Shown piece after piece: positions 9,201 to 16,722 of a stretch of 64,000 nucleotides of DNA. How positions within the stretch are numbered: position 1 is the stretch's first letter; each line of letters opens with the position of its first letter. The position numbers and the translations under genes were made by a program. The notes under the pieces are model-generated. The model worked only from the letters and a program-made list of their open reading frames with translations, searched no databases and had not been told where the DNA came from. Source of the DNA: Lysinibacillus sp. FSL M8-0337 (GTDB lineage: Bacteria; Bacillota; Bacilli; Bacillales_A; Planococcaceae); contig NZ_CP151996.1 in the NCBI RefSeq assembly GCF_038593855.1, positions 310,001 through 374,000 of the forward strand. Reading direction: 5' to 3'.

Positions 9201-9309
9201 TATTAGAAGGTGTAAAATATGCAAGCCAGAGAAGACGGAAGATCGTTAGGACGATAAAAATTATAAAAATAACTAGCAAATGTCTGACGATAGGTTTTCT
9301 CAACGCCAA
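6286..9309 (-). CDS. Hybrid 7TM-DISM sensor kinase with receiver and LytS-type kinase
   Basis: This is a 1007-residue membrane signalling protein. TTG 9309 is the likely start because AGGAGG ends seven bases before it. Order: one N-terminal helix; an extracellular beta domain of 7TMR-DISMED type (about 35-185); seven membrane helices (about 205-395); a first histidine-kinase core; a receiver with Asp732 in IIDAMLP; and a His_kinase/LytS core with His823 in IQPHFLYNT and N- and G-boxes (ENALRHG, DNGIGI). The first core looks dead: Gln440 stands where the phospho-accepting His should be (LSNAQKLWDP), and its ATP-binding G1 box is absent. Signal output therefore probably runs through His823. The REC-BTAD-like regulator at 10682-11809 is the likely partner. 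Confidence 0.85.
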   Translation of the reverse strand: MALRKPIVRHLLVIFIIFIVLTIFRLLWLAYFTPSNNQPIAQAGILDMRHQTLSEDEIYQINGEWIYYPEVLLKTTNSNQTISSIEQTVRKIPMQKGSATKQHFGTYRVKILLSANTHSNHRYAIRVPAISTASALYINGKLAGQSGMVSTNPSTHKGQAAPYTVYFTEEQSEIDVILHVSNFDTPSNLVIDKRLSFSSASAMMHHQFITQLSLVAIAMLLILFALFSILVFLFIYRKKIVLLFTVGFLLPLADELITYDRSILDWLHLDYVWSLKLSNLIYLGASFFFVQFIRVLLVQYQQAKYFRWFTTLYAIGALLIILLPIQLLHTANLVFFMLYVVSFLYVIVLALKEYIGIQESSAFIAFTAIGTTNGIIWGLIKTYFVLDIPFYPLDYLMIALGFAGYWFKRFYENQQQINLLVAKLQKDGEMKDEFLLSNAQKLWDPMNKMITLGQTIYDNPNNCFVTEDKQNLKYLIDIGRSMSFTLNDIVDYTRLKDENLHLHKKNVRIQGVVSGVFDMLRFIAVGKQIQMTSSIARDFPLVLADEKRLIQILFNLLHSSIKNTNTSSIEISATIERNMAVIHIKLTESGTNHSDISLHEHLFSSDKGLADNEEIHLSLLVSKQLIDLHGGSLLNKGADFLFTIPIADDMVEMGQVNDERPEDIHLQENNTQLKASPTEKQFKILMVDDDPVNLTMMRSLFSATEYNITTITSSEKALDLLRLQRWDLVIIDAMLPYISGYALIENIRQHYTLLELPILLLTARNNPEDVYTGFAHGANDYVTKPINSLELKVRCRALIDLKYSINQQLHLETAWLQAQIQPHFLYNTLNTIASLSTIDPDRMIDLMHQFGKYLHASFDVKNLQRVVPLRHELELVRSYLYIEQQRFGELLQIDWDIDEQIDVEIPPISLQTLVENALRHGVLKQKGGGTVCIRIKELADYVTVSVIDNGIGIDATTLAQLLSDTNTTSRGIGLRNTDLRLNRIYGQRLQIKSTPNEGTIITFHIPK

Positions 9310-9612
9310 TATAAAGCCTCCTGTAAGTAAAATATTAGATTGTATAGTTTTACCATGCCATGAAATGAAGAAAAAGAAAATATGCATTTCGCTATAAAGA
9401 AAACTTTATGTATATAAATTGAAGATTTTCACACATTATTAGTGCTTTTTGAGTAATTATGTTTTAGGTTACAGAGGTTAAAATGATTAGTTGTTAAGTA
9501 TTTTTTAAGAGGTATGACGTATGATGATGAAATAAAAACTTTTAATATGAGAATTGAACTTATTATATATAGCTTTAGCAAAATATCATCTCAATGGGAG
9601 AAATGATCTATT

Positions 9613-10629
9613 GTGGAGAAATTTAAGTTAAATTTATCGTTTGTCATTGTTAGTATGATAATAATTGTTGTACTTGTTACATCAAGTATGAGTATTTGGA
9701 TTAGTTATAAAAGTTATAGCGAAATGTTAACACAGCCTCAACATGCTTTGCAGGAAGAGTTTATAGAGGAAATTTACGATATAGCTGAAATTAATACACA
9801 AGAGTCATTACAAAACTCACCAACTGAAGTATTAGTAAAGGATAGGCTTGAACAGGCAGTAAATCAGTTACAAAAAGAGCGTGTTGTCTCTGTTAGTGTG
9901 TTCTTAAAGAAAATAATTCTGCCTTTATCGTTAATGGTAGCAGCCGTTTTCATGTTGGTACTGTGGTTTGTGTTAAAGATTATTCGACCTCTACAAGATA
10001 TTGTTAAAATTGGACAAGATGGCTGTGGAATTAACGATTTACAATTAGTGAATGACTGGTATGCAGAGGCGTGCGACTTGAAAGGTGTCATGTTAAAGGT
10101 AAGAGCTGATTCACAAAATAAAATTAAGGAATTAACTAACCAGTTAAAATTAGATTCCTTAACAGGTATTCCGAATCGCCGAAGCATGGATCAAGTATTA
10201 AATAATTTAATTACAGAAAAAGTGCCACATGCCATTATTTTAATAGATTTAGATGAATTTAAAAGTGTCAATGATACATATGGGCATACAGTGGGGGATG
10301 AGGTTTTAAAAGCTTTTGCAAACAAAATGAAAGAAAGTGTACAGGGCAGTTGTTTTAGATATGGTGGAGAGGAGTTTTTAATTATTTTACCTTATACGGC
10401 AATTGAAGATGCCGTTAAATTAGCGGAGGAATTGCGAGTTAAACAAGCGCAAGCGGATAATCCAAGTGGTCGTCCAGTTACCTTGTCGGCAGGCGTTACC
10501 GTTTATTCTTCCTCTATTTGTGACCCGAATCAGTTGATAGCTATTGCGGATCAGGCATTGTATGAGGCGAAACAATCAGGTAGAAACTGTATACGCGTGG
10601 TGGAGGATTTCTCCCGAATCGGTAAATAA
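9613..10629 (+). CDS. Membrane diguanylate cyclase (GGDEF)
   Basis: The 338-residue protein starts at GTG 9613, with GGGAGAA upstream. Two membrane helices (about 8-32 and 97-120) enclose a short outer coiled segment. A GGDEF domain follows, with DSLTGIPNRR, the metal loop LIDLDEFKSVND and the signature RYGGEEF near residue 250. All catalytic positions look intact, so it should make c-di-GMP from two GTP. The RxxD product-inhibition site expected just before GGEEF is missing, so feedback inhibition may be absent. It lies on the opposite strand between the two parts of a kinase-regulator pair and shares a bidirectional terminator with the regulator gene. Confidence 0.92.
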   Translation: MEKFKLNLSFVIVSMIIIVVLVTSSMSIWISYKSYSEMLTQPQHALQEEFIEEIYDIAEINTQESLQNSPTEVLVKDRLEQAVNQLQKERVVSVSVFLKKIILPLSLMVAAVFMLVLWFVLKIIRPLQDIVKIGQDGCGINDLQLVNDWYAEACDLKGVMLKVRADSQNKIKELTNQLKLDSLTGIPNRRSMDQVLNNLITEKVPHAIILIDLDEFKSVNDTYGHTVGDEVLKAFANKMKESVQGSCFRYGGEEFLIILPYTAIEDAVKLAEELRVKQAQADNPSGRPVTLSAGVTVYSSSICDPNQLIAIADQALYEAKQSGRNCIRVVEDFSRIGK

Positions 10630-10645
10630 TTCCCTAAATCAACCA

Positions 10646-10684
10646 AAAAATGTAGCTGTCTCTTAAGAGGCAGCTACATTTTTA
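10646..10684. terminator. Bidirectional terminator
   Basis: Thirteen-base perfect arms AAAAATGTAGCTG / CAGCTACATTTTT give T runs on both strands. It overlaps the stop codon of the minus-strand regulator. Confidence 0.9.
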
Positions 10685-11809
10685 CTCTTGTGCTATTGTT
10701 GCGTATAATTCTATAGTTTCTTGATTAGGTAAAATATCTAAGTCAGTAAATAAGACATTCTTAAAGTCTTTGTAAACTTTTACTGCATTAGCCCGATTAT
10801 CCTCTTCAATATAGAGTTGAAGAAGCTCTTGGATGATTTTATCTGAATATGGGTTGTACTCGAGCATCACTAGTAAAGTACGCTCTCTTTTTTCTACATT
10901 GTTGGTTGTCTTATAATGCTCTACTAAGTAATTTAGTAAAAGCGTAATTTGGTTATGAATGAAATTCGATTTACTATGAATCCACGAGTAATCTAATGTA
11001 GCCATGTATTCTCCATGAGAATTTTGAATAAATGCTTCGGCTCTTTCTACATCTAGCTCTCCGACTTCCTCTTTGTGCTTTAACAGGTGCTCTAATTCCA
11101 AGACATCAGATTGAAAATTGTCTAGCTGTAAAATATAACAGCCGTTTACATACTGTAAAACGTTAAAGTACCCTAACGCTGAGAGAGTTGTACGTAGATA
11201 AGAAACAGTTGTATGGAGTTGCACTCTTGCCTTTTTGTATTCAGTTTCAGCCCATAATGCATCGATGATTGTATCTCTTGGTACATGGCTGTTGAGATTA
11301 GATAAAAGAAAGGCAAATAATTCTTTTGTTTTAACAGTTCGCCAATGCACGATGTTCTTATTATGTAAGACAGTGAATCCGCCTAAGCACTGTATACTAA
11401 GGGAGGGCTCATTGTGTTGAACTTGAGTAGGGAGGGCTATCTCTAATTGGAATAGTTCATGTATCCTATTTATAGTCATCTCTAGTCGAGATTTAGAAAT
11501 AGGCTTTAGTAAATAGTCTAAGGAATTAATTTCAAATGCCTGCACAGCATAATCTCGATACGCTGTCACAAAAACAATACAGACATTCTTCTTCCATTCC
11601 TTTAATATTTGAGCAACTTGCAAACCGTCCATACCTGGCATTTCAACATCTAAAAAAGCGACCTGATAATCCAATGTCGGTGCCTCATCAAGCAAATCTT
11701 TAATTGTTGAAAAAGCTTTAACAACCTCTACTGAATCAAATTCTTCCAACTTTTTTTCCATGTTTAAAAGAGCTAACGGTTCATCATCTGCAATTATTAC
11801 TCGAATCAC
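10682..11809 (-). CDS. Response regulator, REC + winged helix + BTAD-like domain
   Basis: The 375-residue protein begins with a receiver (IIADDEP, phospho-acceptor Asp54 in FLDVEMPG, then SLDYLLKP with the conserved Lys). From about residue 145 there is an OmpR/SARP-type winged helix (LGGFTVLHNK and WRTVKTKELFAFLL). A helical BTAD/TPR-like domain runs to the end (ERTLLVMLEYNPYSDKIIQELLQLYIEEDN). This REC-Trans_reg_C-BTAD design is known from Bacillales regulators paired with large 7TM kinases. The kinase gene lies 1.4 kb downstream on the same strand with a GGDEF gene between them. The pairing is inferred from this closeness; target genes are unknown. Confidence 0.85.
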   Translation of the reverse strand: MIRVIIADDEPLALLNMEKKLEEFDSVEVVKAFSTIKDLLDEAPTLDYQVAFLDVEMPGMDGLQVAQILKEWKKNVCIVFVTAYRDYAVQAFEINSLDYLLKPISKSRLEMTINRIHELFQLEIALPTQVQHNEPSLSIQCLGGFTVLHNKNIVHWRTVKTKELFAFLLSNLNSHVPRDTIIDALWAETEYKKARVQLHTTVSYLRTTLSALGYFNVLQYVNGCYILQLDNFQSDVLELEHLLKHKEEVGELDVERAEAFIQNSHGEYMATLDYSWIHSKSNFIHNQITLLLNYLVEHYKTTNNVEKRERTLLVMLEYNPYSDKIIQELLQLYIEEDNRANAVKVYKDFKNVLFTDLDILPNQETIELYATIAQE

Positions 11810-12356
11810 AGTAGGACACCAACTTTCAAATTAGTATATGACCTAACTATTTGTATTTTAAGTATTACATATAGTATATAAATTGTAATTATTAGGTTAA
11901 TAAAGATTTATTTTACATTAACAGAGTGAACGTAATTAGTATATATAGTGATATATTTGCTAAACCCTTTTTTCTACAGCAACTAGAGTAGTGTGAATCG
12001 CCAACCGGTTACCGTTAGGTTTAACTCATTAACCAAAATTCACTTTATAAAATCGAGTTCAAGGCATCTCCTTTTCTACTTTATCGGCTATAAAAACTGT
12101 ATTTCCATTATATAAAATATGCAAATAGATTGTAGAGATTTGATCTTAATTTTCCATATAATTGTTTAATTGGAGAAAAAATTGATTGAAATTGTATATT
12201 TTACTGATTAAATAGTAATAATTTGTAATATCAGGTCCAAGTCCTGTGATATTTAGATGCATTCTACAATAATGTTTGCATACTTAAGAGCCTAATTCTC
12301 TAGTGTGCTAGCAACAGATTGCAGAAAATACAAAACAACTGGAGGTATTACTTATT
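11810..12356. other. 547-bp intergenic region, leader of the LysM-3D gene
   Basis: No gene was found. An imperfect inverted repeat (AATATCAGG ... CCTGTGATATT, about 12228-12254) could be an operator or attenuator. AACCGGTTACCGTTAGGTT (about 12004-12022) can form a small hairpin. I looked for the c-di-AMP (ydaO) riboswitch found before similar genes and did not see its conserved bases. Confidence 0.4.
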
Positions 12357-13148
12357 ATGAAGAAAAAGGCAATAGCATTAGCTGTAGCAATGACTCTTGG
12401 CATGGGGATGTTCGGGAGTACTACTTCTGCTAAGGGAGTATATACTGGTCAAACGAGCAACATACTTTGGGGAATCTCACCTATTTATAATTTGAGTTTA
12501 GCCGAGTTGCAACAGTTAGACGAATTTGATTCGATATGGATTAATCCTGATCAAACCTTGAGTATGGAAAAAATACTGGAGGAAGAAAAGACAGATGACA
12601 ACCATCTTATTGAGGCCGGTGATACATTATTCAGTCTTGCTAAATCTTATAATGTTAAGGTGGGAGATTTAAAAGAATGGAATAACCTCACTTCTGATTT
12701 AATTTTAGTTGGTGAAACGTTAGCTGTTAAAGCTTCAGCAGCAAAGCCAAAATCAGCAAAAAGTATTGCACAAAAACCTGCAAGCAAACAAGCTTCAACA
12801 AAAGCGGCCACAACAAAACAAGCTACAACAGCTGTAAGTGCTCCAGCAAGTCAGAATGGTCAGACATATACAATGCGCGCAACAGCTTATACAGCATATT
12901 GTAAAGGTTGTTCAGGTATTACAGCAAATGGGACAGATATACGTTCAAATCCAAATTTAAAAGTGATTGCTGTTGATCCCCGCGTTATTCCACTTGGAAC
13001 GAAGGTGTGGGTAGAAGGTTATGGTGAAGCGATAGCTGCTGATACTGGTGGTGCGATAAAAGGGAATAAAATTGATGTATTTATCCCTTCCGATGGACAA
13101 GCTCGTAATTGGGGTGTTCGAACAGTTACGGTAAAAATTTTAAATTAA
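12357..13148 (+). CDS. Secreted LysM + 3D-domain cell-wall protein (YocH-like)
   Basis: The 263-residue protein has a signal peptide (MKKKAIALAVAMTLG, cleavage after the TSA near residue 25). A degenerate LysM-like stretch (NILWGISPIYNLSLAELQ) is followed by a clear LysM (HLIEAGDTLFSLAKSYNV, about 81-122). An Ala/Lys/Thr-rich linker leads to a C-terminal 3D domain (about 170-263) with the Asp residues that name it (AVDPRVIPLGT, AADTGGAIKG, IDVFIPS). Such proteins act as stationary-phase survival muralytic enzymes, like B. subtilis YocH or Rpf/Sps-type proteins. GGAGGTA lies nine bases before the ATG. A strong terminator follows. Confidence 0.9.
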   Translation: MKKKAIALAVAMTLGMGMFGSTTSAKGVYTGQTSNILWGISPIYNLSLAELQQLDEFDSIWINPDQTLSMEKILEEEKTDDNHLIEAGDTLFSLAKSYNVKVGDLKEWNNLTSDLILVGETLAVKASAAKPKSAKSIAQKPASKQASTKAATTKQATTAVSAPASQNGQTYTMRATAYTAYCKGCSGITANGTDIRSNPNLKVIAVDPRVIPLGTKVWVEGYGEAIAADTGGAIKGNKIDVFIPSDGQARNWGVRTVTVKILN

Positions 13149-13156
13149 TGGAACAT

Positions 13157-13195
13157 AGGGATTTCTCAGTGTTTTTATGAGAAATCCCTTTATTT
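13157..13195 (+). terminator. Rho-independent terminator
   Basis: Twelve-base perfect stem AGGGATTTCTCA / TGAGAAATCCCT, followed by TTATTT. Confidence 0.9.
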
Positions 13196-13394
13196 GTAAT
13201 GAGAATAAATACCTAGTTATGAGTTGCGAGAGTATTCTGATAAATGATAAACTTATAAAAAGGGGGATGATACAGTTTAAATGAATCTATACAAATATAA
13301 GTTAATTTTATAGTTGTTGCAGTGTGATTCTCATTGTTGCAAATAAGATAGGCAAAACAGTTTAAAAGAGAGTTGCTAGAGAATGATACTGGCA

Positions 13395-14348
13395 AAGAAA
13401 AGTTAGATTGTACCCAAGTGAATTACAAGAACAAAAGTTGTGGCCTTCAGTAGGAACAGCAAGATTTATTTATAATTGGACACTTGCAAAAAAAAGAAGA
13501 TAATTTCAAAAATGGATGTTTTAAGGAAAAAATGCCCCGATTAAAGAAAAAGGAATTGTCTTGGTTAAATGAAGTATCTAACAATGTTGCAAAACAGGCG
13601 GTTAAAGATGCTTGTGATGCGTACAAAAAATATTTCAAAGGTTAGCAAATAAACCAACATATAAAAGCATGAAAAAGGGCAAGAAGTCTTTCTACAATGA
13701 TAATTGTATGTTAAAAGTAAAAGATAGAAAGATGGTACTTATTGAAAAAGCGGGGTGGGTTAGAACGAACGAGCAATTACCGCTCCATGTTAAATACAAT
13801 AACCCTAGTAGGAATAGATGTTGGAACTAAAAATTAGCCGTTTGTTCAGACGGCAACGTGTATAAAAATATAAATAAATCTTCTGTAGTTAAAAAAATTG
13901 AAAAGAGATTAAAAAGACCACAAAGTCAAGTAACTAGAAAATAAAAACAAAATAACAAAGGAAAGGAGTATGTCAAAACTAAGAATATCGTAAAACTTAA
14001 AAAACGGATACGACAAGTCCACAGAAGATTGACTAATATACGGAATAATTATCTTCACCAAACGACAACATGTATAGTGAAAACCAAGCCATACAGAGTT
14101 GTATTAGAAGATTTAAACGTTAAAGGCATGATGAAAAATAAGCATCTATCTAAAGCTATCTCAAAACAAAGTTACTATGAATTTAGACGACAATAGCAGA
14201 TAGATTTTATCCATCATCCAAAACTTGTAGTGACTGTGGGGAGATTAAGAAAGACTTAAAACTCAAAGATCAAGTTTATAGTTGTGGCTTAGCTATTAAT
14301 AGGAATTTAAATGCAAGTATTAATCTTGCTAGATATAAATTAGCATAA
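13395..14348 (+). pseudogene. tnpB: Decayed IS605-type tnpB (OrfB) gene
   Basis: No single frame is open, but fragments in successive frames follow TnpB order. They include a WLNEVSNNVAKQAVKDACDA piece, VGIDVGTKN (first RuvC Asp), VVLEDLNVKGMMKNKHLSKA (RuvC Glu region), the zinc-ribbon half TCSDCGEIKKDLKL and the matching YSCG, and a terminal NASINLARYKLA. Several stops and frameshifts interrupt them, so no functional nuclease can be made. TnpB proteins are RNA-guided nucleases of IS200/IS605 elements. No tnpA was seen nearby. The boundaries are approximate. Confidence 0.85.
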
Positions 14349-14511
14349 TATCACCAACAAGATAACGTTAATATGTAGGATGCGTTGTATCCGAATTTAC
14401 GCCCTCGGAGAGTTATATCGAACGAAAGTAGATGGGTTACTTGTAGCGTTTGAAATCGGACTCGTTGAACAGGGAATTAAACAAGATTTATAGATATTTA
14501 TAGATTTTTGG
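13395..14511 (+). mobile_element. Remnant of an IS200/IS605-family element
   Basis: The tnpB pseudogene is followed by about 160 bases that look like the right end and guide-RNA region of such elements (TACGCCCTCGGAGAG near 14399, then GGGAATTAAACAAG near 14471). The right end stops about 15 bases before the first SOD-like gene. The left end could not be defined. Confidence 0.6.
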
Positions 14512-14524
14512 CAACGGTAATTTA

Positions 14525-15085
14525 ATGAAATTGACAACTTTATTGATTATTTCTTTAGGTGTTTTTTTGGTGGGTTGCGGTGAACAGGATGAGAAAGTGG
14601 AACAACAATCGGTATCAGATGATAGCTCGGTTGCTTTAACAGCGACTGCGAAAGTTATGAGTTCGAATAATGAAAGTTTAGGAGAAGCCATATTTGAAGA
14701 ACATGCTGATGGTGTTAAAGTAACGGTTACAGTAAGTGGTTTACCTGCTGGAAAACATGGTATGCATATACATGAAGTGGGGAAATGCGAAGGGCCGGAT
14801 TTCGGTACTGCAGGAGGGCATTTCAATCCAACGCAGAAAGAGCATGGCAAGGATAATCCGCATGGTCATCATCTTGGGGATTTACCGAATTTAGAGGTAG
14901 CGGAGGACGGTACTGCAACTATGAGTGTCTTGGCAGAAGGTGTAACGTTACAAAAAGATGCTGAACACTCTTTGATGGATGGGGAAGGTACTGCGCTTGT
15001 CATTCATGAAAATGAGGACGACCATATGACAGACCCTACTGGTGAATCGGGCGGAAGAATTGCATGTGGTGTTATTCAATCATAG
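14525..15085 (+). CDS. sodC: Cu/Zn superoxide dismutase-like lipoprotein, copy 1
   Basis: The 186-residue lipoprotein has its lipobox Cys at residue 18 (FLVGC). The SodC domain keeps all expected ligands by alignment to the family: His81, His83 and His161 for copper, His99 bridging, and His107, His116 and Asp119 for zinc. Cys88 and Cys181 supply the disulfide, and Arg lies in GGRIACG. It should convert superoxide to peroxide and oxygen outside the membrane. Copy 2 lies about 640 bases downstream. Unlike copy 2, there is no ribosome site before its ATG: the remnant IS element ends just upstream, so expression may be impaired. Confidence 0.85.
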   Translation: MKLTTLLIISLGVFLVGCGEQDEKVEQQSVSDDSSVALTATAKVMSSNNESLGEAIFEEHADGVKVTVTVSGLPAGKHGMHIHEVGKCEGPDFGTAGGHFNPTQKEHGKDNPHGHHLGDLPNLEVAEDGTATMSVLAEGVTLQKDAEHSLMDGEGTALVIHENEDDHMTDPTGESGGRIACGVIQS

Positions 15086-15093
15086 TAGAGAAG

Positions 15094-15414
15094 AAGGCTG
15101 GGACAAAACTAAAATAATTTAAGGTACAGAGGAAAGGTGTTCATAAATTTTTACTATATGGAGACTTAGCACACTTAGCGATTCTTGCTTTTGCAATAAA
15201 AAATTAGAAGTGTTCACTTGTTGTTGGTAGCGGAGGCGGTGACTCCTGCGGGACAGCACAGAACGTAAGACGCGGGCATTCCGCGCGGTAGCGAGGGCTG
15301 CGGCTTACGTGTGTGCCCGTGGAAAGCACCGCCGAAACGGACAACAACGGCGCTGTAAAAAGTGTTAGATTGACTGCCATCAATCTAACACTTTTTCTCT
15401 TTTGTCCCAGCCTC
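15094..15414. repeat. Composite element with 15-bp terminal inverted repeats
   Basis: AAGGCTGGGACAAAA (15094-15108) and TTTTGTCCCAGCCTC (15400-15414) are inverted copies differing at one end base. Between them lie a GC-rich block with the pattern ACTCCTGCGGGACAGCAC ... GTGGAAAGCACCGCC (about 15220-15350) and a perfect 13-bp hairpin (15361-15392). The GC-rich block resembles a dispersed repeat common in Bacillaceae genomes. The whole separates the two SOD-like genes. Confidence 0.7.
15361..15392. repeat. Palindrome AGTGTTAGATTGA-CTGCCA-TCAATCTAACACT
   Basis: Thirteen-base perfect arms with A run before and T run after, so it also fits a terminator. An identical copy lies at 46573-46604, with related ones at 15553-15582 and 56974-57005. 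Confidence 0.85.
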
Positions 15415-15552
15415 TTTGTTGTTGTAGTTTGCACCGATAACAAGGTTTAACTACTAATTGATGGAAACGCAAGTGTTGCCCCTTGCTTAAATAGTACAAA
15501 ATGTAAGCAAAGGGTTACGGCTTACTATGATTGGCCATCGACGGCATAGTAA

Positions 15553-15582
15553 GTATTGGATTGATTGGGGTCAATCTAATAC
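15553..15582. repeat. Variant palindrome of the TTGA-N6-TCAA family
   Basis: GTATTGGATTGA / TCAATCTAATAC around TTGGGG: 12 pairs with one G-T. It lies in the leader of the second SOD-like gene. Confidence 0.7.
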
Positions 15583-15728
15583 GCTCAATATAAAGACTTC
15601 AGCCATTAATTACTGTTACAAGCAGTTTTCATGATATTACCTTTTGATGGCGTGATGAGAAAACACCAGTATGTATTGCATAACTATTGGTAGAGATGGG
15701 TACCATCAGAAATAGAGGAGGTAATAAC

Positions 15729-16295
15729 ATGAAAAAAATATCTATCTTAATTATTTCTTTGACTGTCTTTGTCGGAGGATGCAACCTTTTTGATAAGAAA
15801 GATGAAAAAGTAGCCGTTAACTCTAATGCCAATTCGTCTTTAACGGCAACTGCAAAAGTAATTGGTTCGAATAATGAGAGCTATGGGAATGCTTTTTTTG
15901 AGGAAGAAGACAATGGTGTTAAAGTAACTTTAGCATTAAGTGGTTTACCAGCAGGCACACATGGTATTCATATTCATTCAGTAGCAAAGTGTGAAGCACC
16001 CAAGTTTGAATCGGCAGGTTCGCATTTTAATCCAACAAATAAGGAGCATGGAAAATTAAATCCAAATGGCTATCATTTAGGCGATTTACCAAATTTAGAA
16101 GTTGGTGAGGATGGGACGGTAGATTTAAATTTCTTAGCTGAAGGTGTAACATTACAAAAGAATGCTGAAAATTCCTTAATGGATGGAGAAGGTACTTCAT
16201 TAGTTATTCATGAAGCAGCAGACGATTATAAAACAGACCCTGCTGGTAATTCAGGTGCAAGAATTGCATGTGGAGCAATCCAGTCAGGAAGTTAG
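15729..16295 (+). CDS. sodC: Cu/Zn superoxide dismutase-like lipoprotein, copy 2
   Basis: ATG 15729 is chosen over an upstream in-frame ATG because GAGGAGG lies eight bases before it. The result is a 188-residue lipoprotein (lipobox FVGGC, Cys18). It matches copy 1 residue by residue in the core, including His81, His83, His99, His107, His116, Asp119 and His161, so metal binding should be retained. It differs from copy 1 in charge and in loop residues (KLNPNGYH against KDNPHGHH, ESAGSHF against GTAGGHF). The divergence indicates an old duplication or independent acquisition. A strong terminator follows. Confidence 0.9.
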   Translation: MKKISILIISLTVFVGGCNLFDKKDEKVAVNSNANSSLTATAKVIGSNNESYGNAFFEEEDNGVKVTLALSGLPAGTHGIHIHSVAKCEAPKFESAGSHFNPTNKEHGKLNPNGYHLGDLPNLEVGEDGTVDLNFLAEGVTLQKNAENSLMDGEGTSLVIHEAADDYKTDPAGNSGARIACGAIQSGS

Positions 16296-16320
16296 TTGGC
16301 TAATTTTAACATAAAGTTGA

Positions 16321-16358
16321 AACACCCTACCACTACGTATATTGTGGGGGTGTTTTTT
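16321..16358 (+). terminator. Rho-independent terminator
   Basis: AACACCC..CCAC / GTGG..GGTGTT stem followed by TTTTT. Confidence 0.85.
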
Positions 16359-16652
16359 GCGTTACAGGCTGCTCACATAGACGGGCGGGGCTTATGCATC
16401 CTCCACCACTACGTTGCATATTAGGTTGTGAGTTTCATCCTATTTTCCATGTAATAAAAATGAATAGCAAGCAAGGAATATAATTTTATACAATATGTAT
16501 ACATTTCTACACTAGTGTTTTTATAGTAATAGAGTATTTATTAGTTTATTAGAGAAAAAAAGAAGGGTAAAGAACGATGTATTTTAAATGTGCATTGTTC
16601 GCATTTATGACATTTTGTATAATTATAATTATCTGAATTTACTATAAATAGG

Positions 16653-16680
16653 TTGACATAATTATACTAAATTTGATAAT
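16653..16680 (+). promoter_or_regulatory. Sigma-A-type promoter of the TAXI-TRAP genes
   Basis: TTGACA (16653-16658), 16-base spacer, GATAAT (16675-16680), about 40 bases before the start codon. The remaining space back to 16359 holds no gene. Confidence 0.7.
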
Positions 16681-16722
16681 TTTAAATTGATTCTTAATTA
16701 TAACCAAAGGGGGAAGGTTAAT

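Noticed and set aside
11810..12356. c-di-AMP (ydaO) riboswitch before the LysM-3D gene
   Set aside because: Expected from related genes, but none of the conserved ydaO bases could be found.
13395..14511. Active RNA-guided TnpB nuclease system
   Set aside because: The tnpB frame is broken by several stops and frameshifts and no tnpA is present.
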